A stretch of DNA of 64,000 nt from the NCBI RefSeq assembly GCF_019649055.1, contig NW_026570335.1:124001-188000 (forward strand), in the 5' to 3' direction. A program made the position numbers and the translations under genes. The notes under the pieces are model-generated. The model had not been told where the DNA came from and ran no database searches. It worked only from the letters and a program-made list of their open reading frames with translations. Numbering within the stretch: the first letter of the stretch is position 1; every line of letters starts with the position of its first letter. Shown piece by piece: positions 21,501 to 36,500 of the stretch. Source of the stretch: Paramacrobiotus metropolitanus (taxonomy: Eukaryota > Tardigrada > Eutardigrada > Parachela > Macrobiotidae).

Positions 21501-24500
21501 GCCCGCTTATCTACGGTCGTAGATTGAATTGCTTACTTTTGTTACTCAAATTAAGCCAAATAAATTTTCAGTCATTTCATTCGATTTAACTTTTCAGCCT
21601 TTTTACCAGATTTTTAAAGGCTATAGTCAGGTTTTTTCAAAAAAATGACTTTTTTTAAAAGTTGTTCAGATGACCACTATTTTGCTGAGCGAGTGAAATC
21701 TCGAAAGACTGAACCGAGTTCTTTTATATTTTTGAATCGATGGCAGTGGCAAAACTGTCTGTCCAAAGATCAGTTACGTTAATACGGATTTCAGCTTATG
21801 ATAACAGACAGAACTGTTTGTAAGCCAGTCACGGTATGTACCGTGAGGTTGCTAATAGTGTGAATCTTTTGTAGCTGCCTAGAGCAACGTGGAATTACAC
21901 CAAACGGTCGTATGGATGATAACGGTGTAGCAAAAAATCGGATTACGTTCATACATGGGATTAGAAGGACGAATTGTTTTGCACGTCAACGGTAATTATC
22001 GTGAGATCAGAAACAGTTTGAACCGCTTTTAACTACCTAGAGCAACGTAGAATCGCACCGAACAATCGTATGGAAGAGGATGGTACAGCACAAAACCGGA
22101 TTTTGTTCAAACATGTGATTGCGAAAAGAATTGTTCAGTGGCGCCAACGGATGTATATCGCGTGCTTGCAAATGATGTGTCCAGTTTGTGGCCAGCTAGG
22201 CCAGCACGAAACAGCTCCATTCTTCATGATGGAATGTTCTAGAACTGACCAGCTAATATCCATGGAAATATATGACCGTTATTGTATGATATCATATTCA
22301 AGCCCGCTTATCTACGGTCGTAGATTGAATTGCTTACTTTTGTTACTCAAATTAAGCCAAATAAATTTTCAGTCATTTCATTCGATTTAACTTTTCAGCC
22401 TTTTTACCAGATTTTTTAAAGGCTATAGTCAGGTTTTTTTCAAAAAATGACTTTTTTTAAAAGTTGTTCAGATGACCACTATTTTGCTGAGCGAGTGAAA
22501 TCTCGAAAGACTGAACCGAGTTCTTTTATATTTTTGAATCGATGGCAGTGGCAAAACTGTCTGTCCAAAGATCAGTTACGTTAATACGGATTTCAGCTTA
22601 TGATAACAGACAGAACTGTTTGTAAGCCAGTCACGGTATGTACCGTGAGGTTGCTAATAGTGTGAATCTTTTGTAGCTGCCTAGAGCAACGTGGAATTAC
22701 ACCAAACGGTCGTATGGATGATAACGGTGTAGCAAAAAATCGGATTACGTTCATACATGGGATTAGAAGGACGAATTGTTTTGCACGTCAACGGTAATTA
22801 TCGTGAGATCAGAAACAGTTTGAACCGCTTTTAACTACCTAGAGCAACGTAGAATCGCACCGAACAATCGTATGGAAGAGGATGGTACAGCACAAAACCG
22901 GATTTTGTTCAAACATGTGATTGCGAAAAGAATTGTTCAGTGGCGCCAACGGATGTATATCGCGTGCTTGCAAATGATGTGTCCAGTTTGGTGGCCAGCT
23001 AGGCCAGCACGAAACAGCTCCATTCTTCATGATGGAATGTTCTAGAACTGACCAGCTAATATCCATGGAAATATATGACCGTTATTGTATGATATCATAT
23101 TCAAGCCCGCTTATCTACGGTCGTAGATTGAATTGCTTACTTTTGTTACTCAAATTAAGCCAAATAAATTTTCAGTCATTTCATTCGATTTAACTTTTCA
23201 GCCTTTTTACCAGATTTTTAAAGGCTATAGTCAGGTTTTTTTCAAAAAATGACTTTTTTTAAAAGTTGTTCAGATGACCACTATTTTGCTGAGCGAGTGA
23301 AATCTCGAAAGACTGAACCGAGTTCTTTTATATTTTTGAATCGATGGCAGTGGCAAAACTGTCTGTCCAAAAGATCAGTTACGTTAATACGGATTTCAGC
23401 TTATGATAACAGACAGAACTGTTTGTAAGCCAGTCACGGTATGTACCGTGAGGTTGCTAATAGTGTGAATCTTTTGTAGCTGCCTAGAGCAACGTGGAAT
23501 TACACCAAACGGTCGTATGGATGATAACGGTGTAGCAAAAAATCGGATTACGTTCATACATGGGATTAGAAGGACGAATTGTTTTGCACGTCAACGGTAA
23601 TTATCGTGAGATCAGAAACAGTTTGAACCGCTTTTAACTACCTAGAGCAACGTAGAATCGCACCGAACAATCGTATGGAAGAGGATGGTATAGCACAAAA
23701 CCGGATTTTGTTCAAACATGTGATTGCGAAAAGAATTGTTCAGTGGCGCCAACGGATGTATATCGCGTGCTTGCAAATGATGTGTCCAGTTTGTGGCCAG
23801 CTAGGCCAGCACGAAACAGCTCCATTCTTCATGATGGAATGTTCTAGAACTGACCAGCTAATATCCATGGAAATATATGACCGTTATTGTATGATATCAT
23901 ATTCAAGCCCGCTTATCTACGGTCGTAGATTGAATTGCTTACTTTTGTTACTCAAATTAAGCCAAATAAATTTTCAGTCATTTCATTCGATTTAACTTTT
24001 CAGCCTTTTTACCAGATTTTTAAAGGCTATAGTCAGGTTTTTTTCCAAAAAAATGACTTTTTTTAAAAGTTGTTCAGATGACCACTATTTTGCTGAGCGA
24101 GTGAAATCTCGAAAGACTGAACCGAGTTCTTTATATTTTTGAATCGATGGCAGTGGCAAAACTGTCTGTCCAAAGATCAGTTACGTTAATACGGATTTCA
24201 GCTTATGATAACAGACAGAACTGTTTGTAAGCCAGTCACGGTATGTACCGTGAGGTTGCTAATAGTGTGAATCTTTTGTAGCTGCCTAGAGCAACGTGGA
24301 ATTACACCAAACGGTCGTATGGATGATAACGGTGTAGCAAAAAATCGGATTACGTTCATACATGGGATTAGAAGGACGAATTGTTTTGCACGTCAACGGT
24401 AATTATCGTGAGATCAGAAACAGTTTGAACCGCTTTTAACTACCTAGAGCAACGTAGAATCGCACCGAACAATCGTATGGAAGAGGATGGTATAGCACAA

Positions 24501-27500
24501 AACCGGATTTTGTTCAAACATGTGATTGCGAAAAGAATTGTTCAGTGGCGCCAACGGATGTATATCGCGTGCTTGCAAATGATGTGTCCAGTTTGTGGCC
24601 AGCTAGGCCAGCACGAAACAGCTCCATTCTTCATGATGGAATGTTCTAGAACTGACCAGCTAATATCCATGGAAATATATGACCGTTATTGTATGATATC
24701 ATATTCAAGCCCGCTTATCTACGGTCGTAGATTGAATTGCTTACTTTTGTTACTCAAATTAAGCCAAATAAATTTTCAGTCATTTCATTCGATTTAACTT
24801 TTCAGCCTTTTTACCAGATTTTTAAAGGCTATAGTCAGGTTTTTTTCCAAAAAAATGACTTTTTTTAAAAGTTGTTCAGATGACCACTATTTTGCTGAGC
24901 GAGTGAAATCTCGAAAGACTGAACCGAGTTCTTTATATTTTTGAATCGATGGCAGTGGCAAAACTGTCTGTCCAAAGATCAGTTACGTTAATACGGATTT
25001 CAGCTTATGATAACAGACAGAACTGTTTGTAAGCCAGTCACGGTATGTACCGTGAGGTTGCTAATAGTGTGAATCTTTTGTAGCTGCCTAGAGCAACGTG
25101 GAATTACACCAAACGGTCGTATGGATGATAACGGTGTAGCAAAAAATCGGATTACGTTCATACATGGGATTAGAAGGACGAATTGTTTTGCACGTCAACG
25201 GTAATTATCGTGAGATCAGAAACAGTTTGAACCGCTTTTAACTACCTAGAGCAACGTAGAATCGCACCGAACAATCGTATGGAAGAGGATGGTATAGCAC
25301 AAAACCGGATTTTGTTCAAACATGTGATTGCGAAAAGAATTGTTCAGTGGCGCCAACGGATGTATATCGCGTGCTTGCAAATGATGTGTCCAGTTTGTGG
25401 CCAGCTAGGCCAGCACGAAACAGCTCCATTCTTCATGATGGAATGTTCTAGAACTGACCAGCTAATATCCATGGAAATATATGACCGTTATTGTATGATA
25501 TCATATTCAAGCCCGCTTATCTACGGTCGTAGATTGAATTGCTTACTTTTGTTACTCAAATTAAGCCAAATAAATTTTCAGTCATTTCATTCGATTTAAC
25601 TTTTCAGCCTTTTTACCAGATTTTTAAAGGCTATAGTCAGGTTTTTTCAAAAAATGACTTTTTTTAAAAGTTGTTCAGATGACCACTATTTTGCTGAGCG
25701 AGTGAAATCTCGAAAGACTGAACCGAGTTCTTTATATTTTTGAATCGATGGCAGTGGCAAAACTGTCTGTCCAAAAGATCAGTTACGTTAATACGGATTT
25801 CAGCTTATGATAACAGACAGAACTGTTTGTAAGCCAGTCACGGTATGTACCGTGAGGTTGCTAATAGTGTGAATCTTTTGTAGCTGCCTAGAGCAACGTG
25901 GAATTACACCAAACGGTCGTATGGATGATAACGGTGTAGCAAAAAATCGGATTACGTTCATACATGGGATTAGAAGGACGAATTGTTTTGCACGTCAACG
26001 GTAATTATCGTGAGATCAGAAACAGTTTGAACCGCTTTTAACTACCTAGAGCAACGTAGAATCGCACCGAACAATCGTATGGAAGAGGATGGTATAGCAC
26101 AAAACCGGATTTTGTTCAAACATGTGATTGCGAAAAGAATTGTTCAGTGGCGCCAACGGATGTATATCGCGTGCTTGCAAATGATGTGTCCAGTTTGTGG
26201 CCAGCTAGGCCAGCACGAAACAGCTCCATTCTTCATGATGGAATGTTCTAGAACTGACCAGCTAATATCCATGGAAATATATGACCGTTATTGTATGATA
26301 TCATATTCAAGCCCGCTTATCTACGGTCGTAGATTGAATTGCTTACTTTTGTTACTCAAATTAAGCCAAATAAATTTTCAGTCATTTCATTCGATTTAAC
26401 TTTTCAGCCTTTTTACCAGATTTTTAAAGGCTATAGTCAGGTTTTTTTCCAAAAAATGACTTTTTTTAAAAGTTGTTCAGATGACCACTATTTTGCTGAG
26501 CGAGTGAAATCTCGAAAGACTGAACCGAGTTCTTTATATTTTTGAATCGATGGCAGTGGCAAAACTGTCTGTCCAAAAGATCAGTTACGTTAATACGGAT
26601 TTCAGCTTATGATAACAGACAGAACTGTTTGTAAGCCAGTCACGGTATGTACCGTGAGGTTGCTAATAGTGTGAATCTTTTGTAGCTGCCTAGAGCAACG
26701 TGGAATTACACCAAACGGTCGTATGGATGATAACGGTGTAGCAAAAAATCGGATTACGTTCATACATGGGATTAGAAGGACGAATTGTTTTGCACGTCAA
26801 CGGTAATTATCGTGAGATCAGAAACAGTTTGAACCGCTTTTAACTACCTAGAGCAACGTAGAATCGCACCGAACAATCGTATGGAAGAGGATGGTATAGC
26901 ACAAAACCGGATTTTGTTCAAACATGTGATTGCGAAAAAGAATTGTTCAGTGGCGCCAACGGATGTATATCGCGTGCTTGCAAATGATGTGTCCAGTTTG
27001 TGGCCAGCTAGGCCAGCACGAAACAGCTCCATTCTTCATGATGGAATGTTCTAGAACTGACCAGCTAATATCCATGGAAATATATGACCGTTATTGTATG
27101 ATATCATATTCAAGCCCGCTTATCTACGGTCGTAGATTGAATTGCTTACTTTTGTTACTCAAATTAAGCCAAATAAATTTTCAGTCATTTCATTCGATTT
27201 AACTTTTCAGCCTTTTTACCAGATTTTTAAAGGCTATAGTCAGGTTTTTTTCAAAAAATGACTTTTTTTAAAAGTTGTTCAGATGACCACTATTTTGCTG
27301 AGCGAGTGAAATCTCGAAAGACTGAACCGAGTTCTTTATATTTTTGAATCGATGGCAGTGGCAAAACTGTCTGTCCAAAAGATCAGTTACGTTAATACGG
27401 ATTTCAGCTTATGATAACAGACAGAACTGTTTGTAAGCCAGTCACGGTATGTACCGTGAGGTTGCTAATAGTGTGAATCTTTTGTAGCTGCCTAGAGCAA

Positions 27501-30500
27501 CGTGGAATTACACCAAACGGTCGTATGGATGATAACGGTGTAGCAAAAAATCGGATTACGTTCATACATGGGATTAGAAGGACGAATTGTTTTGCACGTC
27601 AACGGTAATTATCGTGAGATCAGAAACAGTTTGAACCGCTTTTAACTACCTAGAGCAACGTAGAATCGCACCGAACAATCGTATGGAAGAGGATGGTATA
27701 GCACAAAACCGGATTTTGTTCAAACATGTGATTGCGAAAAGAATTGTTCAGTGGCGCCAACGGATGTATATCGCGTGCTTGCAAATGATGTGTCCAGTTT
27801 GTGGCCAGCTAGGCCAGCACGAAACAGCTCCATTCTTCATGATGGAATGTTCTAGAACTGACCAGCTAATATCCATGGAAATATATGACCGTTATTGTAT
27901 GATATCATATTCAAGCCCGCTTATCTACGGTCGTAGATTGAATTGCTTACTTTTGTTACTCAAATTAAGCCAAATAAATTTTCAGTCATTTCATTCGATT
28001 TAACTTTTCAGCCTTTTTACCAGATTTTTAAAGGCTATAGTCAGGTTTTTTTCAAAAAATGACTTTTTTTAAAAGTTGTTCAGATGACCACTATTTTGCT
28101 GAGCGAGTGAAATCTCGAAAGACTGAACCGAGTTCTTTATATTTTTGAATCGATGGCAGTGGCAAAACTGTCTGTCCAAAAGATCAGTTACGTTAATACG
28201 GATTTCAGCTTATGATAACAGACAGAACTGTTTGTAAGCCAGTCACGGTATGTACCGTGAGGTTGCTAATAGTGTGAATCTTTTGTAGCTGCCTAGAGCA
28301 ACGTGGAATTACACCAAACGGTCGTATGGATGATAACGGTGTAGCAAAAAATCGGATTACGTTCATACATGGGATTAGAAGGACGAATTGTTTTGCACGT
28401 CAACGGTAATTATCGTGAGATCAGAAACAGTTTGAACCGCTTTTAACTACCTAGAGCAACGTAGAATCGCACCGAACAATCGTATGGAAGAGGATGGTAT
28501 AGCACAAAACCGGATTTTGTTCAAACATGTGATTGCGAAAAGAATTGTTCAGTGGCGCCAACGGATGTATATCGCGTGCTTGCAAATGATGTGTCCAGTT
28601 TGTGGCCAGCTAGGCCAGCACGAAACAGCTCCATTCTTCATGATGGAATGTTCTAGAACTGACCAGCTAATATCCATGGAAATATATGACCGTTATTGTA
28701 TGATATCATATTCAAGCCCGCTTATCTACGGTCGTAGATTGAATTGCTTACTTTTGTTACTCAAATTAAGCCAAATAAATTTTCAGTCATTTCATTCGAT
28801 TTAACTTTTCAGCCTTTTTACCAGATTTTTAAAGGCTATAGTCAGGTTTTTTTCCAAAAAATGACTTTTTTTAAAAGTTGTTCAGATGACCACTATTTTG
28901 CTGAGCGAGTGAAATCTCGAAAGACTGAACCGAGTTCTTTATATTTTTGAATCGATGGCAGTGGCAAAACTGTCTGTCCAAAAGATCAGTTACGTTAATA
29001 CGGATTTCAGCTTATGATAACAGACAGAACTGTTTGTAAGCCAGTCACGGTATGTACCGTGAGGTTGCTAATAGTGTGAATCTTTTGTAGCTGCCTAGAG
29101 CAACGTGGAATTACACCAAACGGTCGTATGGATGATAACGGTGTAGCAAAAAATCGGATTACGTTCATACATGGGATTAGAAGGACGAATTGTTTTGCAC
29201 GTCAACGGTAATTATCGTGAGATCAGAAACAGTTTGAACCGCTTTTAACTACCTAGAGCAACGTAGAATCGCACCGAACAATCGTATGGAAGAGGATGGT
29301 ACAGCACAAAACCGGATTTTGTTCAAACATGTGATTGCGAAAAAGAATTGTTCAGTGGCGCCAACGGATGTATATCGCGTGCTTGCAAATGATGTGTCCT
29401 GTTTGTGGCCAGCTAGGCCAGCACGAAACAGCTCCATTCTTCATGATGGAATGTTCTAGAACTGACCAGCTAATATCCATGGAAATATATGACCGTTATT
29501 GTATGATATCATATTCAAGCCCGCTTATCTACGGTCGTAGATTGAATTGCTTACTTTTGTTACTCAAATTAAGCCAAATAAATTTTCAGTCATTTCATTC
29601 GATTTAACTTTTCAGCCTTTTTACCAGATTTTTAAAGGCTATAGTCAGGTTTTTTTCCAAAAAATGACTTTTTTTAAAAGTTGTTCAGATGACCACTATT
29701 TTGCTGAGCGAGTGAAATCTCGAAAGACTGAACCGAGTTCTTTATATTTTTGAATCGATGGCAGTGGCAAAACTGTCTGTCCAAAAGATCAGTTACGTTA
29801 ATACGGATTTCAGCTTATGATAACAGACAGAACTGTTTGTAAGCCAGTCACGGTATGTACCGTGAGGTTGCTAATAGTGTGAATCTTTTGTAGCTGCCTA
29901 GAGCAACGTGGAATTACACCAAACGGTCGTATGGATGATAACGGTGTAGCAAAAAATCGGATTACGTTCATACATGGGATTAGAAGGACGAATTGTTTTG
30001 CACGTCAACGGTAATTATCGTGAGATCAGAAACAGTTTGAACCGCTTTTAACTACCTAGAGCAACGTAGAATCGCACCGAACAATCGTATGGAAGAGGAT
30101 GGTACAGCACAAAACCGGATTTTGTTCAAACATGTGATTGCGAAAAAGAATTGTTCAGTGGCGCCAACGGATGTATATCGCGTGCTTGCAAATGATGTGT
30201 CCTGTTTGTGGCCAGCTAGGCCAGCACGAAACAGCTCCATTCTTCATGATGGAATGTTCTAGAACTGACCAGCTAATATCCATGGAAATATATGACCGTT
30301 ATTGTATGATATCATATTCAAGCCCGCTTATCTACGGTCGTAGATTGAATTGCTTACTTTTGTTACTCAAATTAAGCCAAATAAATTTTCAGTCATTTCA
30401 TTCGATTTAACTTTTCAGCCTTTTTACCAGATTTTTAAAGGCTATAGTCAGGTTTTTTTCCAAAAAATGACTTTTTTTAAAAGTTGTTCAGATGACCACT

Positions 30501-33500
30501 ATTTTGCTGAGCGAGTGAAATCTCGAAAGACTGAACCGAGTTCTTTATATTTTTGAATCGATGGCAGTGGCAAAACTGTCTGTCCAAAAGATCAGTTACG
30601 TTAATACGGATTTCAGCTTATGATAACAGACAGAACTGTTTGTAAGCCAGTCACGGTATGTACCGTGAGGTTGCTAATAGTGTGAATCTTTTGTAGCTGC
30701 CTAGAGCAACGTGGAATTACACCAAACGGTCGTATGGATGATAACGGTGTAGCAAAAAATCGGATTACGTTCATACATGGGATTAGAAGGACGAATTGTT
30801 TTGCACGTCAACGGTAATTATCGTGAGATCAGAAACAGTTTGAACCGCTTTTAACTACCTAGAGCAACGTAGAATCGCACCGAACAATCGTATGGAAGAG
30901 GATGGTATAGCACAAAACCGGATTTTGTTCAAACATGTGATTGCGAAAAAGAATTGTTCAGTGGCGCCAACGGATGTATATCGCGTGCTTGCAAATGATG
31001 TGTCCTGTTTGTGGCCAGCTAGGCCAGCACGAAACAGCTCCATTCTTCATGATGGAATGTTCTAGAACTGACCAGCTAATATCCATGGAAATATATGACC
31101 GTTATTGTATGATATCATATTCAAGCCCGCTTATCTACGGTCGTAGATTGAATTGCTTACTTTTGTTACTTAAATTAAGCCAAATAAATTTTCAGTCATT
31201 TCATTCGATTTAACTTTTCAGCCTTTTTACCAGATTTTTAAAGGCTATAGTCAGGTTTTTTTCCAAAAAATGACTTTTTTTAAAAGTTGTTCAGATGACC
31301 ACTATTTTGCTGAGCGAGTGAAATCTCGAAAGACTGAACCGAGTTCTTTATATTTTTGAATCGATGGCAGTGGCAAAACTGTCTGTCCAAAAGATCAGTT
31401 ACGTTAATACGGATTTCAGCTTATGATAACAGACAGAACTGTTTGTAAGCCAGTCACGGTATGTACCGTGAGGTTGCTAATAGTGTGAATCTTTTGTAGC
31501 TGCCTAGAGCAACGTGGAATTACACCAAACGGTCGTATGGATGATAACGGTGTAGCAAAAAATCGGATTACGTTCATACATGGGATTAGAAGGACGAATT
31601 GTTTTGCACGTCAACGGTAATTATCGTGAGATCAGAAACAGTTTGAACCGCTTTTAACTACCTAGAGCAACGTAGAATCGCACCGAACAATCGTATGGAA
31701 GAGGATGGTATAGCACAAAACCGGATTTTGTTCAAACATGTGATTGCGAAAAAGAATTGTTCAGTGGCGCCAACGGATGTATATCGCGTGCTTGCAAATG
31801 ATGTGTCCTGTTTGTGGCCAGCTAGGCCAGCACGAAACAGCTCCATTCTTCATGATGGAATGTTCTAGAACTGACCAGCTAATATCCATGGAAATATATG
31901 ACCGTTATTGTATGATATCATATTCAAGCCCGCTTATCTACGGTCGTAGATTGAATTGCTTACTTTTGTTACTCAAATTAAGCCAAATAAATTTTCAGTC
32001 ATTTCATTCGATTTAACTTTTCAGCCTTTTTACCAGATTTTTAAAGGCTATAGTCAGGTTTTTTTCCAAAAATGACTTTTTTTAAAAGTTGTTCAGATGA
32101 CCACTATTTTGCTGAGCGAGTGAAATCTCGAAAGACTGAACCGAGTTCTTTATATTTTTGAATCGATGGCAGTGGCAAAACTGTCTGTCCAAAAGATCAG
32201 TTACGTTAATACGGATTTCAGCTTATGATAACAGACAGAACTGTTTGTAAGCCAGTCACGGTATGTACCGTGAGGTTGCTAATAGTGTGAATCTTTTGTA
32301 GCTGCCTAGAGCAACGTGGAATTACACCAAACGGTCGTATGGATGATAACGGTGTAGCAAAAAATCGGATTACGTTCATACATGGGATTAGAAGGACGAA
32401 TTGTTTTGCACGTCAACGGTAATTATCGTGAGATCAGAAACAGTTTGAACCGCTTTTAACTACCTAGAGCAACGTAGAATCGCACCGAACAATCGTATGG
32501 AAGAGGATGGTATAGCACAAAACCGGATTTTGTTCAAACATGTGATTGCGAAAAAGAATTGTTCAGTGGCGCCAACGGATGTATATCGCGTGCTTGCAAA
32601 TGATGTGTCCTGTTTGTGGCCAGCTAGGCCAGCACGAAACAGCTCCATTCTTCATGATGGAATGTTCTAGAACTGACCAGCTAATATCCATGGAAATATA
32701 TGACCGTTATTGTATGATATCATATTCAAGCCCGCTTATCTACGGTCGTAGATTGAATTGCTTACTTTTGTTACTTAAATTAAGCCAAATAAATTTTCAG
32801 TCATTTCATTCGATTTAACTTTTCAGCCTTTTTACCAGATTTTTAAAGGCTATAGTCAGGTTTTTTTCCAAAAAATGACTTTTTTTAAAAGTTGTTCAGA
32901 TGACCACTATTTTGCTGAGCGAGTGAAATCTCGAAAGACTGAACCGAGTTCTTTATATTTTTGAATCGATGGCAGTGGCAAAACTGTCTGTCCAAAAGAT
33001 CAGTTACGTTAATACGGATTTCAGCTTATGATAACAGACAGAACTGTTTGTAAGCCAGTCACGGTATGTACCGTGAGGTTGCTAATAGTGTGAATCTTTT
33101 GTAGCTGCCTAGAGCAACGTGGAATTACACCAAACGGTCGTATGGATGATAACGGTGTAGCAAAAAATCGGATTACGTTCATACATGGGATTAGAAGGAC
33201 GAATTGTTTTGCACGTCAACGGTAATTATCGTGAGATCAGAAACAGTTTGAACCGCTTTTAACTACCTAGAGCAACGTAGAATCGCACCGAACAATCGTA
33301 TGGAAGAGGATGGTATAGCACAAAACCGGATTTTGTTCAAACATGTGATTGCGAAAAAGAATTGTTCAGTGGCGCCAACGGATGTATATCGCGTGCTTGC
33401 AAATGATGTGTCCTGTTTGTGGCCAGCTAGGCCAGCACGAAACAGCTCCATTCTTCATGATGGAATGTTCTAGAACTGACCAGCTAATATCCATGGAAAT

Positions 33501-36500
33501 ATATGACCGTTATTGTATGATATCATATTCAAGCCCGCTTATCTACGGTCGTAGATTGAATTGCTTACTTTTGTTACTTAAATTAAGCCAAATAAATTTT
33601 CAGTCATTTCATTCGATTTAACTTTTCAGCCTTTTTACCAGATTTTTAAAGGCTATAGTCAGGTTTTTTTCCAAAAAATGACTTTTTTTAAAAGTTGTTC
33701 AGATGACCACTATTTTGCTGAGCGAGTGAAATCTCGAAAGACTGAACCGAGTTCTTTATATTTTTGAATCGATGGCAGTGGCAAAACTGTCTGTCCAAAA
33801 GATCAGTTACGTTAATACGGATTTCAGCTTATGATAACAGACAGAACTGTTTGTAAGCCAGTCACGGTATGTACCGTGAGGTTGCTAATAGTGTGAATCT
33901 TTTGTAGCTGCCTAGAGCAACGTGGAATTACACCAAACGGTCGTATGGATGATAACGGTGTAGCAAAAAATCGGATTACGTTCATACATGGGATTAGAAG
34001 GACGAATTGTTTTGCACGTCAACGGTAATTATCGTGAGATCAGAAACAGTTTGAACCGCTTTTAACTACCTAGAGCAACGTAGAATCGCACCGAACAATC
34101 GTATGGAAGAGGATGGTATAGCACAAAACCGGATTTTGTTCAAACATGTGATTGCGAAAAGAATTGTTCAGTGGCGCCAACGGATGTATATCGCGTGCTT
34201 GCAAATGATGTGTCCTGTTTGTGGCCAGCTAGGCCAGCACGAAACAGCTCCATTCTTCATGATGGAATGTTCTAGAACTGACCAGCTAATATCCATGGAA
34301 ATATATGACCGTTATTGTATGATATCATATTCAAGCCCGCTTATCTACGGTCGTAGATTGAATTGCTTACTTTTGTTACTTAAATTAAGCCAAATAAATT
34401 TTCAGTCATTTCATTCGATTTAACTTTTCAGCCTTTTTACCAGATTTTTAAAGGCTATAGTCAGGTTTTTTTCCAAAAAATGACTTTTTTTAAAAGTTGT
34501 TCAGATGACCACTATTTTGCTGAGCGAGTGAAATCTCGAAAGACTGAACCGAGTTCTTTATATTTTTGAATCGATGGCAGTGGCAAAACTGTCTGTCCAA
34601 AAGATCAGTTACGTTAATACGGATTTCAGCTTATGATAACAGACAGAACTGTTTGTAAGCCAGTCACGGTATGTACCGTGAGGTTGCTAATAGTGTGAAT
34701 CTTTTGTAGCTGCCTAGAGCAACGTGGAATTACACCAAACGGTCGTATGGATGATAACGGTGTAGCAAAAAATCGGATTACGTTCATACATGGGATTAGA
34801 AGGACGAATTGTTTTGCACGTCAACGGTAATTATCGTGAGATCAGAAACAGTTTGAACCGCTTTTAACTACCTAGAGCAACGTAGAATCGCACCGAACAA
34901 TCGTATGGAAGAGGATGGTATAGCACAAAACCGGATTTTGTTCAAACATGTGATTGCGAAAAAGAATTGTTCAGTGGCGCCAACGGATGTATATCGCGTG
35001 CTTGCAAATGATGTGTCCTGTTTGTGGCCAGCTAGGCCAGCACGAAACAGCTCCATTCTTCATGATGGAATGTTCTAGAACTGACCAGCTAATATCCATG
35101 GAAATATATGACCGTTATTGTATGATATCATATTCAAGCCCGCTTATCTACGGTCGTAGATTGAATTGCTTACTTTTGTTACTTAAATTAAGCCAAATAA
35201 ATTTTCAGTCATTTCATTCGATTTAACTTTTCAGCCTTTTTACCAGATTTTTAAAGGCTATAGTCAGGTTTTTTTCCAAAAAATGACTTTTTTTAAAAGT
35301 TGTTCAGATGACCACTATTTTGCTGAGCGAGTGAAATCTCGAAAGACTGAACCGAGTTCTTTATATTTTTGAATCGATGGCAGTGGCAAAACTGTCTGTC
35401 CAAAGATCAGTTACGTTAATACGGATTTCAGCTTATGATAACAGACAGAACTGTTTGTAAGCCAGTCACGGTATGTACCGTGAGGTTGCTAATAGTGTGA
35501 ATCTTTTGTAGCTGCCTAGAGCAACGTGGAATTACACCAAACGGTCGTATGGATGATAACGGTGTAGCAAAAAATCGGATTACGTTCATACATGGGATTA
35601 GAAGGACGAATTGTTTTGCACGTCAACGGTAATTATCGTGAGATCAGAAACAGTTTGAACCGCTTTTAACTACCTAGAGCAACGTAGAATCGCACCGAAC
35701 AATCGTATGGAAGAGGATGGTATAGCACAAAACCGGATTTTGTTCAAACATGTGATTGCGAAAAGAATTGTTCAGTGGCGCCAACGGATGTATATCGCGT
35801 GCTTGCAAATGATGTGTCCTGTTTGTGGCCAGCTAGGCCAGCACGAAACAGCTCCATTCTTCATGATGGAATGTTCTAGAACTGACCAGCTAATATCCAT
35901 GGAAATATATGACCGTTATTGTATGATATCATATTCAAGCCCGCTTATCTACGGTCGTAGATTGAATTGCTTACTTTTGTTACTTAAATTAAGCCAAATA
36001 AATTTTCAGTCATTTCATTCGATTTAACTTTTCAGCCTTTTTACCAGATTTTTAAAGGCTATAGTCAGGTTTTTTTCCAAAAAATGACTTTTTTTAAAAG
36101 TTGTTCAGATGACCACTATTTTGCTGAGCGAGTGAAATCTCGAAAGACTGAACCGAGTTCTTTATATTTTTGAATCGATGGCAGTGGCAAAACTGTCTGT
36201 CCAAAGATCAGTTACGTTAATACGGATTTCAGCTTATGATAACAGACAGAACTGTTTGTAAGCCAGTCACGGTATGTACCGTGAGGTTGCTAATAGTGTG
36301 AATCTTTTGTAGCTGCCTAGAGCAACGTGGAATTACACCAAACGGTCGTATGGATGATAACGGTGTAGCAAAAAATCGGATTACGTTCATACATGGGATT
36401 AGAAGGACGAATTGTTTTGCACGTCAACGGTAATTATCGTGAGATCAGAAACAGTTTGAACCGCTTTTAACTACCTAGAGCAACGTAGAATCGCACCGAA

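Noticed and set aside
22070-22390. Zinc-ribbon-like CPVCGQLGQH motif in the repeat-born frame
   Set aside because: It appears only where GTTGG became GTTTG; left-hand units read CPVGG. A metal-binding pattern created by a drifting satellite site is most likely chance.
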